This document shows positions 1 to 7,240 of a stretch of 20,850 bases of DNA, piece after piece (the stretch's first letter is position 1; every line of letters starts with the position of its first letter). Source of the DNA: Lachnospiraceae bacterium (GTDB lineage: Bacteria; Bacillota_A; Clostridia; Lachnospirales; Lachnospiraceae); the NCBI GenBank assembly GCA_017634255.1, contig JAGBNT010000001.1, positions 1 through 20,850 on the forward strand, in the 5' to 3' direction. Position numbers and translations under genes: made by a program. Below the pieces are notes generated by a model. It was not told the origin of the DNA, did no database searches, and worked only from the letters and a program-made list of their open reading frames with translations.

Positions 1-4
1 TAAT

Positions 5-1261
5 ATGCAAAAGAAGAAGCGCAACGTTATTGTCGGACAGTCGGGTGGTCCCACGGCAGCCATCAACTCATCCCTTGCGGGAGTTTACCGTACTGCCATA
101 GACCGTGGATACACTAAGGTTTACGGAATGATACACGGTGTTCAGGGACTTATGGAAGGACGCTATGTGGATCTTTCAGAGCACATTCAGACCGGACTGG
201 ATGCGGAGCTTTTAAAGAGAACCCCGGCAGCGTATCTTGGTTCCTGCAGATTTAAGCTTCCGGAGATTTTTGAGGACAAGGCCGTTTACGAAAAGATTTT
301 CGAGATATTGGAAAAGCTTGCTATCGACTGCTTCATCTACATAGGCGGAAACGATTCGATGGATACCATAAAGAAGCTTTCCGATTATGCCATCATATCC
401 GGTTCGACGGTTCGTTTCGTAGGCTGCCCGAAGACCATAGACAATGACCTTGCTCTTACGGACCACACCCCCGGCTACGGTTCCGCGGCGAAGTACATCG
501 GAACCTCAGTTAAGGAGATCATCCGCGACGGCTGGAGCCTTGAGACTGAAAAGGGTCAGGTCATCATCGTTGAGATCATGGGAAGAAATGCGGGCTGGCT
601 TACAGGAGCTGCCGCACTTTCAAAGGGAGAGGACTGTGACGGTCCCGACGCTATCTATCTTCCCGAGTTGCCTTTCGATCTCGAAAAGTTCATCAAGAAG
701 ATAAAGGGTATCCTCGCAAAGAAGCCCAACGTGGTAGTAGCCGTATCCGAGGGAGTTAAGACCAAGGACGGCAAGTATGTAAGCGATCTGGACGATTCAC
801 CGGATTACGTGGATGCTTTCGGACACAAGCAGCTTACCGGAGCTGCAAGGTATCTTGCAAGCTATGTATCGAGGGAGATCGGCTGCAAGACCAGGGCGAT
901 CGAGCTTTCCACTCTTCAGAGGGCTGCAAGCCACTGCACCTCCCGTGTGGACATACTTGAGGCATATGAGGTTGGCGGCGCTGCTATGAAGGCTGCTGAC
1001 GAGGGAGATACCGGCAAGATGGTAGTTATCCAGCGTCTTTCCGACGATCCCTATCAGGCGGGAACAGAGGTCAAGGATGTACACAAGATCGCAAATGACG
1101 AGCGCCTTGTCCCCAGGGAATGGATAACCAAGGACGGCACATTCGTAACAGATGAGTTCATCACATATGTAAGACCTCTTATCCAGGGTGACGTTGCACC
1201 CATAATGGTAGACGGTATTCCGAGACACCTCTATCGTCCCGGATTTCAGGATAAGCTTTAA
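5..1261 (+). CDS. pfp: Diphosphate (PPi)-type 6-phosphofructokinase
   Basis: This cytoplasmic glycolytic enzyme phosphorylates fructose 6-phosphate to fructose 1,6-bisphosphate, probably with pyrophosphate as donor; the PPi reaction is reversible. The 418-residue product shows the PFK N-terminal loop GQSGGPT (11-17), GGNDS (114-118), PKTIDND (142-148, with the catalytic Asp) and MGRNAGWLT (192-200). In ATP enzymes the second motif is GGDGS and the third begins PGT; Asp at position 117 and Lys143 are the known marks of PPi-dependent members. Asn116 is unusual, because both ATP and PPi enzymes generally have Asp there. The length fits clostridial PPi-PFKs rather than the roughly 320-residue ATP type. 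Only four bases lie upstream in the window, so its promoter and ribosome binding site are not visible. The amidase gene follows after 11 bases and may be co-transcribed. Family assignment is firm; donor specificity is inferred from motifs. Confidence 0.93.
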   Translation: MQKKKRNVIVGQSGGPTAAINSSLAGVYRTAIDRGYTKVYGMIHGVQGLMEGRYVDLSEHIQTGLDAELLKRTPAAYLGSCRFKLPEIFEDKAVYEKIFEILEKLAIDCFIYIGGNDSMDTIKKLSDYAIISGSTVRFVGCPKTIDNDLALTDHTPGYGSAAKYIGTSVKEIIRDGWSLETEKGQVIIVEIMGRNAGWLTGAAALSKGEDCDGPDAIYLPELPFDLEKFIKKIKGILAKKPNVVVAVSEGVKTKDGKYVSDLDDSPDYVDAFGHKQLTGAARYLASYVSREIGCKTRAIELSTLQRAASHCTSRVDILEAYEVGGAAMKAADEGDTGKMVVIQRLSDDPYQAGTEVKDVHKIANDERLVPREWITKDGTFVTDEFITYVRPLIQGDVAPIMVDGIPRHLYRPGFQDKL

Positions 1262-1272
1262 TTGAGGTAAAT

Positions 1273-2265
1273 ATGAAAAAAATGATCAAGTTACTGGCAG
1301 GGATCGCGGCAGCACTGCTCTTTATATTAGCTGCCGGACCGGTACGGGCTCAGGCATACGTGCTGGTTTTAGATCCCGGTCACGGCGGTCCCGGCTCCGC
1401 AGGTCTTGGCTGTACATATCCCCCGTATTCCGAGAAGGGACTCACTCTGGATGTGGCAACCAAGCTGAAGGCGGAACTGGCGGACATCCCCGGATTGACG
1501 GTCTATCTTACAAGGACGGGAGACACATATATGTCTTTGGAGCAGAGGGCATTATATGCCCAGTCAGTCCATGCGGATCTTTTGCTGAGTCTGCATTTTA
1601 ATGCATCCGGACCCCACGATAAGACGGGTACAGAGGTTTGGACCTCGGCGTTCGGCAATAACTTCACGATCGGAGCGGCACTGGGACAGCAGTTAATACA
1701 GCAGTACACCGCTATGGGGCTTGAGAGCAAGGGAGTCAAGACCAGGCTTGGAGACAGGGGAGATTATTACGGCATAATCCGAAGCGGAGTAGCTGTAGGA
1801 ATACCCACTATAATACTTGAACACTGCTTTTTGGATCATCCCACAGACAGGGCTGTACTGGAGTCCAAGGGAACCCAGGGCTTTGCACATGCCGATGCGG
1901 TGGGGATATATAATTTCCTCAATTCCAACTACGGCATGTCAAGAGCTCAGGCGGCGGCTCCTGCGGCAGCTCAGCCCGAAGAGGCAAAGAGCGGCGGCAG
2001 CACTAATAAGACAGAGGCGGCGGCAGCGGCGGCAGGCAGCGCACCTGCAATAGCTTCGTCTACGAAGTACGGCTTCCCCGTGGATTCTGCGGGAAATGTA
2101 TATTATACGGATGCGTCGGGAAGCAAGGCAACGTTTTCCTCATCGGACTGGACCTGGCTCTTAAGCCAGTGGTCATATACCTCTGATGCGGAGGGAAATT
2201 TAAAGACGCTTTCAGTAAAGGATCTGCAGACGCTTGTAGACAAGCACCGCGCAGGACAGATGTAG
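1273..2265 (+). CDS. Secreted N-acetylmuramoyl-L-alanine amidase (Amidase_3)
   Basis: A peptidoglycan hydrolase that cuts the bond between MurNAc and L-Ala of the stem peptide outside the membrane. The 330-residue product begins with a signal peptide (basic MKKMIK, hydrophobic core about 6-22, likely cleavage near 26-28). The Amidase_3 domain covers about 29-217: zinc ligands His37 in LDPGHGG, Glu54 in YSEKG and His108 in SLHFNA, and catalytic Glu183 in ILEHCFLD. Residues about 225-262 form an Ala-rich, low-complexity linker. A C-terminal segment of about 65 residues (YGFPVDSAGNVYYTD and onward) matches no domain I recognise; it may be a wall-binding or protein-binding module. A GAGG ribosome binding site lies five bases before the ATG. 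The gene sits 11 bases after the phosphofructokinase gene and is closed by the hairpin at 2276-2341. The fold is certain; the physiological role (division, sporulation or turnover) is not. Confidence 0.92.
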   Translation: MKKMIKLLAGIAAALLFILAAGPVRAQAYVLVLDPGHGGPGSAGLGCTYPPYSEKGLTLDVATKLKAELADIPGLTVYLTRTGDTYMSLEQRALYAQSVHADLLLSLHFNASGPHDKTGTEVWTSAFGNNFTIGAALGQQLIQQYTAMGLESKGVKTRLGDRGDYYGIIRSGVAVGIPTIILEHCFLDHPTDRAVLESKGTQGFAHADAVGIYNFLNSNYGMSRAQAAAPAAAQPEEAKSGGSTNKTEAAAAAAGSAPAIASSTKYGFPVDSAGNVYYTDASGSKATFSSSDWTWLLSQWSYTSDAEGNLKTLSVKDLQTLVDKHRAGQM

Positions 2266-2275
2266 ATAGTAAAGG

Positions 2276-2341
2276 GGCTTGTCACGTTAGATGATATTCA
2301 GAGCCATTTGAATATTTTTCTAATGTGACAAGCCTTTTTTT
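2276..2341 (+). terminator. Long hairpin terminator after the amidase gene
   Basis: A 16-base arm at 2276-2291 (GGCTTGTCACGTTAGA) pairs with 2319-2334 (TCTAATGTGACAAGCC) with one G-U wobble. A second stem, ATATTCA with TGAATAT, stacks inside the loop. Seven T residues follow at 2335-2341. It lies between two convergent genes. Read on the minus strand the same stem is followed by only three T residues, so termination of citrate synthase transcripts there would be less efficient. Confidence 0.9.
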
Positions 2342-2346
2342 GCATA

Positions 2347-3690
2347 TCAGGGCAGGTCTTTTTCCTCCATGACGCTGATATAGGCAGGTCGGATTATCTT
2401 TCCGGCTCCGACTATCTCCTCCAGACGATGGGCGCACCAGCCGGAGATGCGGGCTACCGCAAAGAGCGGAGTGTAGAGCTCCAGGGGTATGTTCATCATG
2501 CTGTAGACAAAGCCGGAATAGAAGTCCACATTAGGGCTTACGCCCTTAAATATATGCCTCTTTTCGGCAATTACCTTAGGAGCCAGCTCCTCTATGTTCT
2601 CATACAGAGCCAGCTCTTTATTTTTGCCCTTGGACTCTGCAAGACCCAGTACGAATTTTTTGAATATACGCTCTCTGGGATCGGAGATGGAATATATGGC
2701 ATGTCCCATACCGTAGATCAATCCCTTGCGGTCAAAGACCTCTCCGTCCATCATCCTGGAAAGATAGCTGTATATCTCGTCCTTGTCGTTCCAGTCCCGG
2801 ATATTTTCCCTGATGTTTGCCATCATCTCCATCACCTTGATATTGGCTCCGCCGTGGCGGGGACCTTTAAGCGAGGACATTGCCGCAGCAATGGCGGCGT
2901 AGGTGTCCGTGCCGGAGGAGGTGACTACACGGGTCGTAAAGGTGGAATTGTTACCGCCGCCATGCTCCATATGGAGCATAAGGGCTACGTCTAAGACCCG
3001 GGCTTCCAGCTCCGTATACTGCTTGTCGGGGCGGAGCATCATAAGGAAGTTTTCCGCCGTGGAGCGGGAGGGGTCAGGGCGATGGATGTACATGCTCGCG
3101 TTTTTTTCATAGTGCATATAGGCATGGTAAGCATATACCGCAAGCATGGGAAAGGTTGCGATCAGCATAATGCACTGCCGCAGTGTATTGTTTATATCCG
3201 TAGACGCTGCATCCTTGTCGTAGGAAGCAAGGGTCAGGATGCTTCTGGTCATGGAGTTCATTATATCCCGCGTCGCGGCTTTCATTATCACGTCCCGGGT
3301 AAAGTTCCGGGGAAGGCTCCTGTTTTTTGCCAGTATTTTTACAAACTCCGACATCTCTTCCTCATCGGGAAGCTCACCGAGGAGGAGAAGATAGGCGGTT
3401 CTTTCAAAGCCAAAGCCATCCTGTGAGAATTTTTTTACAAGGTCCCTGACGTTGTAGCCGCGGTACCAGATTTCGCCGTCACAGGGGGTCCTGCTGCCGT
3501 CGTCGTGCTCTTTAAAGGATATTATCTTGGAGATATTTGTCAGACCGGTGGGGACGCCCTTGCCGTTGACGTCTCTTAAGCCGCGGTTTACACCGTATTC
3601 TTTAAACAGATTGTCGGAAATAGTGTCGCTTTTTATGCATAGTTCGTTTTTGGAAGCAGCATATTCAAGAGTTTCTTTTCTAAAGCCCAT
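2347..3690 (-). CDS. gltA: Citrate synthase (2-methylcitrate synthase cannot be excluded)
   Basis: Condenses acetyl-CoA and oxaloacetate to citrate in the cytoplasm. In an anaerobe this usually feeds 2-oxoglutarate and glutamate synthesis rather than a full TCA cycle. The 447-residue product has the full active site: His243 in LHMEHGGGN, His279 in GPRHGGAN, and Asp389 in PNVDFYSG, plus the family signature GMGHAIYSISDPR (327-339) with the oxaloacetate-binding His and Arg. It is slightly longer than the usual 370-430 residues, because of an N-terminal extension ahead of the YRGYNV segment (76-81). The ATG at 3690 has a GTGAGG ribosome binding site. The gene stands alone on the minus strand, without aconitase or isocitrate dehydrogenase genes beside it. 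Methylcitrate synthase is the main alternative; no propionate-pathway gene is nearby to support it. Confidence 0.93.
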   Translation of the reverse strand: MGFRKETLEYAASKNELCIKSDTISDNLFKEYGVNRGLRDVNGKGVPTGLTNISKIISFKEHDDGSRTPCDGEIWYRGYNVRDLVKKFSQDGFGFERTAYLLLLGELPDEEEMSEFVKILAKNRSLPRNFTRDVIMKAATRDIMNSMTRSILTLASYDKDAASTDINNTLRQCIMLIATFPMLAVYAYHAYMHYEKNASMYIHRPDPSRSTAENFLMMLRPDKQYTELEARVLDVALMLHMEHGGGNNSTFTTRVVTSSGTDTYAAIAAAMSSLKGPRHGGANIKVMEMMANIRENIRDWNDKDEIYSYLSRMMDGEVFDRKGLIYGMGHAIYSISDPRERIFKKFVLGLAESKGKNKELALYENIEELAPKVIAEKRHIFKGVSPNVDFYSGFVYSMMNIPLELYTPLFAVARISGWCAHRLEEIVGAGKIIRPAYISVMEEKDLP

Positions 3691-3737
3691 AAAACCTCAC
3701 TTTATTTTTCCAGCCAATTTTATGTTACCGAGATTAG

Positions 3738-3766
3738 ATTATACATTAAAAATTTGACTTTGTCTA
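3738..3766 (-). promoter_or_regulatory. Sigma-A-type promoter of citrate synthase
   Basis: On the minus strand a TAGACA -35 element (3761-3766, five of six consensus) is separated by exactly 17 bases from a perfect TATAAT -10 (3738-3743). The implied start of transcription is about 40 bases before the citrate synthase ATG, giving a short leader with room only for the ribosome binding site. Confidence 0.85.
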
Positions 3767-3778
3767 AGGATTGTCTAA
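3760..3778. repeat. Tandem 8-bp repeat over the citrate synthase -35 element
   Basis: TTGTCTAA occurs at 3760-3767 and again at 3771-3778, an 11-base period that places both copies on the same DNA face. The first copy covers the -35 hexamer of the minus-strand promoter and the second lies directly upstream of it. This is the geometry of an operator or activator site; the regulator is unknown. Confidence 0.5.
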
Positions 3779-3813
3779 TATCCAGATTACTACTTAAATA
3801 TTCCGTGGGATTG

Positions 3814-3822
3814 TGGTATTAT
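3814..3822 (+). promoter_or_regulatory. Probable extended -10 promoter of the diguanylate cyclase gene
   Basis: TGGTATTAT fits an extended -10 (TGn followed by TATTAT, five of six consensus). The best -35 at 17-base spacing is TTAAAT (3794-3799), only three of six, as is common for extended -10 promoters. Transcription would start near 3829, giving a leader of about 45 bases. This is the only promoter-like site I see ahead of the ten-gene block 3874-17547. Confidence 0.45.
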
Positions 3823-3873
3823 ATTTTAGTTTCCTACTGTGCCACAGGTTTTTAAGGAGCTTCGGAGTTTTTA

Positions 3874-5547
3874 ATGAAATCCATACAGACCAAGATAATA
3901 GTTGCCGCCGCCGCCCTGATCGCCTTTTCGGTCCTGTCCGTACTCGGGATCGCAGTCTATGACTTAAACAGGCTGCAGCAGCAGGGTTCCAACGATATCC
4001 TTACACATATGGGTAATGAGAATATCCTTGAGATAGATAATACCCTGAACGGAATAGAGAAAGCCGTAGACAGTATTTTTTATTTCGTTTATTCGGGGCT
4101 GCACGGGGGAGAAGAGTTTTTTGAAAAAAATGAGAGCTACAGCGAATTTATAAAAGACCTTCGGGAAATGGTAAAATCCATCGCTGAAAACACGGAAGGC
4201 GTCATGATGGCGTATCTGCGCTTTGACCCGAAATACGACCTGACCGATCCCGGCTTTCTTTATTTAAGGAACAATAATTCCGGAGGCTTTGAGGAGATCG
4301 AGCTGACTGATCTGAGTATGTACAGTCCGGACGATCTAAACCACGTAGGCTGGTATTATATTCCTATAAAAGAGGGCAAGGCCATGTGGATGGATCCCTA
4401 TAAAAATGAAAATGTGGATGTGGAAATGATAACCTACGTGCGTCCGATCTACTTAAAGGACAAGCCTATAGGAGTTGTCGGGATGGACGTGGATCTAAGG
4501 ATGCTGCAGGACGATGCTGCGGACGTAAAGATCTATGACACCGGATATGCGTTTATCTATGATAAAAACAACAATCTTATATATCATCCGGATTTTCCTA
4601 CAGGAGAAAAGAACGACCATCTTCCCACAAGATATACCATTTTCCTTGAAAATATGGATATGGCAAGGGATACGGGAACCCTCTTCCAGTATGAGTGGAA
4701 CGGAGAAAAAAAGCTTATGTATGCCGGTCGCCTTACCAACGGAATGACCTTTGGGATAGGAGTTCCGTTAAGGGAGATAGCGGCGCCGATGTACTCCCTC
4801 ATCAGCAAAACGGTCATAGTTGTATTTATCATACTGGCTGTTTCAGCCCTGATTCTCTTTCTGATAATGCGCACCATCGTAAAGCCCTTAAGGGATATAA
4901 CGGCTGCGACGGAGGAGCTGGCAAGGGGGAATCTGGATGTGGAGCTGAACTATGAAAGCGACGACGAGATAGGGAGCCTAGCCAGAAGCTTCGGCGCTAC
5001 GACAAAGGCACTTAAGCGATATTTCGAGCACTTCCACGGACTGGCATATACGGACGAGCTTACTAAGCTCAATAATAAAACGGCATACGGAGAGCGTATC
5101 GACATGCTAAACGATGAGATGCGCATGGGAAGAGCCCGTTTTGCAGTGGTAGTCGTGGATATAAATGATCTTAAAAAGATCAACGATAATTACGGACATG
5201 ACAGGGGAGACCTTCTGATACAGGGGGTTGCCGGGATATTGAAGAATGTTTTCGGACAGTCCGCCTGCTATCGTATAGGCGGCGATGAGTTTGCCGCTGT
5301 GATCACGACCCACGAAGTTGGTGATATACAGAAGCTGATAGATGATTTCGAGACAAAAATGGGAAGGTTTGCCGAGACAAATGTTGAAATCTTCGGAATA
5401 CAGGTCAATGCGGCAATAGGCTACTCTCCTTATATACGCTCGTCTGACAATGACTTTTCACAGGTATTCAGAAGGGCGGATACGGCAATGTATTCGAACA
5501 AGCACGAAAAGAAGGGGACAAAGCATACGAATGTTTCACGGATGTAG
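3874..5547 (+). CDS. Membrane diguanylate cyclase, dCache-HAMP-GGDEF
   Basis: Makes the second messenger c-di-GMP from two GTP in response to an external signal. Domains of the 557-residue product: transmembrane helix about 7-29; extracytoplasmic sensor about 30-308 with dCache-type features (GWYYIPI, MWMDPYK, and the membrane-proximal YDTGYAFIYDKNNNLIYHP); second helix about 312-333; HAMP 334-387 with the DEIG motif; GGDEF domain about 390-550. The active site is an intact GGDEF at 469-473, with the substrate segment DINDLKKINDNYGHDRGD at 429-446. The RxxD inhibitory site expected five residues before GGDEF is absent (FGQS there), so c-di-GMP product inhibition through that site is unlikely. 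A GGAG ribosome binding site lies six bases before the ATG. The acyltransferase gene starts 49 bases downstream with no clear terminator between. The ligand of the sensor domain is unknown. Confidence 0.93.
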   Translation: MKSIQTKIIVAAAALIAFSVLSVLGIAVYDLNRLQQQGSNDILTHMGNENILEIDNTLNGIEKAVDSIFYFVYSGLHGGEEFFEKNESYSEFIKDLREMVKSIAENTEGVMMAYLRFDPKYDLTDPGFLYLRNNNSGGFEEIELTDLSMYSPDDLNHVGWYYIPIKEGKAMWMDPYKNENVDVEMITYVRPIYLKDKPIGVVGMDVDLRMLQDDAADVKIYDTGYAFIYDKNNNLIYHPDFPTGEKNDHLPTRYTIFLENMDMARDTGTLFQYEWNGEKKLMYAGRLTNGMTFGIGVPLREIAAPMYSLISKTVIVVFIILAVSALILFLIMRTIVKPLRDITAATEELARGNLDVELNYESDDEIGSLARSFGATTKALKRYFEHFHGLAYTDELTKLNNKTAYGERIDMLNDEMRMGRARFAVVVVDINDLKKINDNYGHDRGDLLIQGVAGILKNVFGQSACYRIGGDEFAAVITTHEVGDIQKLIDDFETKMGRFAETNVEIFGIQVNAAIGYSPYIRSSDNDFSQVFRRADTAMYSNKHEKKGTKHTNVSRM

Positions 5548-5596
5548 GAGCTGTTCATAAATAGCTGAAAGCCCCTTGATTTAAGATAATATAATA

Positions 5597-7234
5597 ATGT
5601 CATATGTTACTATAAGCTTTTGCGTCTTTACGGCGCTTACGTTAATTGCATACTATCTTCCGCTGCTTAGGAGGTTTCAATGGCTCGTTTTACTTATAGC
5701 GAGTCTTGTTTACTATGCCTTTACAGGGATACCCTTTATGGTCTTCATTCTTGCCGCGACGGTCATCACTTATCTGGGTGCCATTTCCCTGGACGGCATC
5801 TTAAAGAGCCGGGACCTGGAGAAATCAAGGCTTGATAAGTCGGATAAGGAGGGCAGGAAAAGCCTTAACCGGAAGTATGAAAGAGAGGGACGGGGAGTGC
5901 TGGTGCTGTGCCTGCTCATAGTGTTCGGCATCCTTGTTTTCATGAAATACTGCAACTTTACAATAGGGATTTTAAACACCCTTTTTAGCTTTGCTCATGT
6001 AAATGCCGCCCTGTCTCCGATATACATGGTGCTTCCGCTCGGTCTGTCCTTTTATACCTTCCAGGCAGGGGGCTATCTTATAGACGTTTACCACGGCAAG
6101 GTACAGGCGGAGCGAAATTTCTTAAAAACGCTGCTGTTCCTTATCTTCTTTCCCCAGATAGTCCAGGGACCCATAAGCTCCTTTGAGCAGCTGCATCCAC
6201 AGCTTACAGGAAAGCATGAGTTTGATTTCATAAACATTAAATTCGGGCTGGAGCTTGTCGCCTGGGGCTTTTTTAAGAAGTCCGTAATAGCGGACAGGGC
6301 TGCACCCATAGTCAGCAATATCACCTCCGATTATTTAGCATACAGCGGTACGGCTTCCCTGTTTGCGGTTTTAGTCTATGCGCTTCAGCTTTACGCGGAC
6401 TTTTCCGGAGGAATAGATATCATAAGGGGTATAGCGCAGATGATGGGAATAGATATGACGGAGAATTTCCGGCGTCCCTATTTCTCAGTCAGCATCAATG
6501 ATTACTGGACCCGCTGGCACATCTCTTTAGGAAACTGGATGAAAAATTATATCTTTTATCCGCTGGCTGTATCAAAGGGCTTTGATAAGATCAGAAAGGG
6601 CATAAAGAAGTCCGGTATAGGAGGCAGCAGCTATGGCAAGCATCTGTCAAATGTAATGCCGGGCTGTATCGCGACGGTGATAGTATTCCTGCTAATCGGG
6701 CTATGGCACGGGGCAGAGCTTAAATATGTGGGCTTCGGACTTTATAACGGCTTCATAATCATGATATCCATGCTTTTGACCCCGTTTTTCGCATTTTTAA
6801 ACACAAAGCTTAAAACCGCGTCCTACAAGCTCCCTTTCCGGATATTCCAGTCGCTTCGTACCTTTGTACTGGTCGCAATAGGCTATGTCTTCGATATAGC
6901 TCCATCGCTTTCGGGAGCCTTTGATATGATGAAGCGCTCTGTTGACGATTTTAACATAAGCTATTTTTCCAAAAACGAGCTGCCGATACTCTTTGGAGAG
7001 GTCTCCGCTCAGCAGATGCAGCTTAACTATATCATACTCATTATTTCGACATTATTTTTGTTTGCGGTCAGCCTTGTGCAGGAGATAACGGGCAGGGAGA
7101 TAAGGAGTATCTTAAACGAAAGACCCGCCGCCCTGCAGTGGATACTGCTCTTTGCGGGCGCGATATTTGTGTTTACCTACAGCATCTACGGTCCCGGCTA
7201 CGACGTACAGGGCTTTGTTTACATGCAGTTTTGA
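5597..7234 (+). CDS. MBOAT-family O-acyltransferase (AlgI/DltB-like)
   Basis: A polytopic membrane enzyme that moves an acyl group, usually acetyl, from a cytoplasmic donor across the membrane towards an extracellular glycan. The 545-residue product has about ten hydrophobic segments. It shows the family landmarks PLGLSFYTFQAGGYLIDVY (147-165), FFPQIVQGPI (184-193), NDYWTRWHISLGNWMKNYIF (301-320, conserved His308) and GLWHGAEL (368-375) with the catalytic His371. A charged loop of about 40 residues (68-100) is cytoplasmic by prediction. The ATG at 5597 has no recognisable ribosome binding site; the preceding bases are AT-rich, and no better in-frame start exists. The next gene is an SGNH-like partner spaced six bases away, as in algI-algJ and dltB-dltD pairs. 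The acceptor could be an exopolysaccharide, teichoic acid or other wall glycan. DltB proper is less likely, because no dltA or dltC is present. Confidence 0.92.
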   Translation: MSYVTISFCVFTALTLIAYYLPLLRRFQWLVLLIASLVYYAFTGIPFMVFILAATVITYLGAISLDGILKSRDLEKSRLDKSDKEGRKSLNRKYEREGRGVLVLCLLIVFGILVFMKYCNFTIGILNTLFSFAHVNAALSPIYMVLPLGLSFYTFQAGGYLIDVYHGKVQAERNFLKTLLFLIFFPQIVQGPISSFEQLHPQLTGKHEFDFINIKFGLELVAWGFFKKSVIADRAAPIVSNITSDYLAYSGTASLFAVLVYALQLYADFSGGIDIIRGIAQMMGIDMTENFRRPYFSVSINDYWTRWHISLGNWMKNYIFYPLAVSKGFDKIRKGIKKSGIGGSSYGKHLSNVMPGCIATVIVFLLIGLWHGAELKYVGFGLYNGFIIMISMLLTPFFAFLNTKLKTASYKLPFRIFQSLRTFVLVAIGYVFDIAPSLSGAFDMMKRSVDDFNISYFSKNELPILFGEVSAQQMQLNYIILIISTLFLFAVSLVQEITGREIRSILNERPAALQWILLFAGAIFVFTYSIYGPGYDVQGFVYMQF

Positions 7235-7240
7235 GGATAC

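Noticed and set aside
2428..3426. Plus-strand open frames opposite the citrate synthase gene, the longest 188 codons
   Set aside because: They are antisense to a gene with a complete active site, promoter and ribosome binding site. The translations show no known motif.
3767..3873. A c-di-GMP riboswitch in the leader of the diguanylate cyclase gene
   Set aside because: The predicted leader is only about 45 bases and shows none of the conserved GEMM core features.
5585..5597. TATAAT-like bases just before the MBOAT ATG as a promoter
   Set aside because: A transcript from TATAAT at 5590-5595 would start inside the gene. The GATAAT alternative would be leaderless and has no -35 element.
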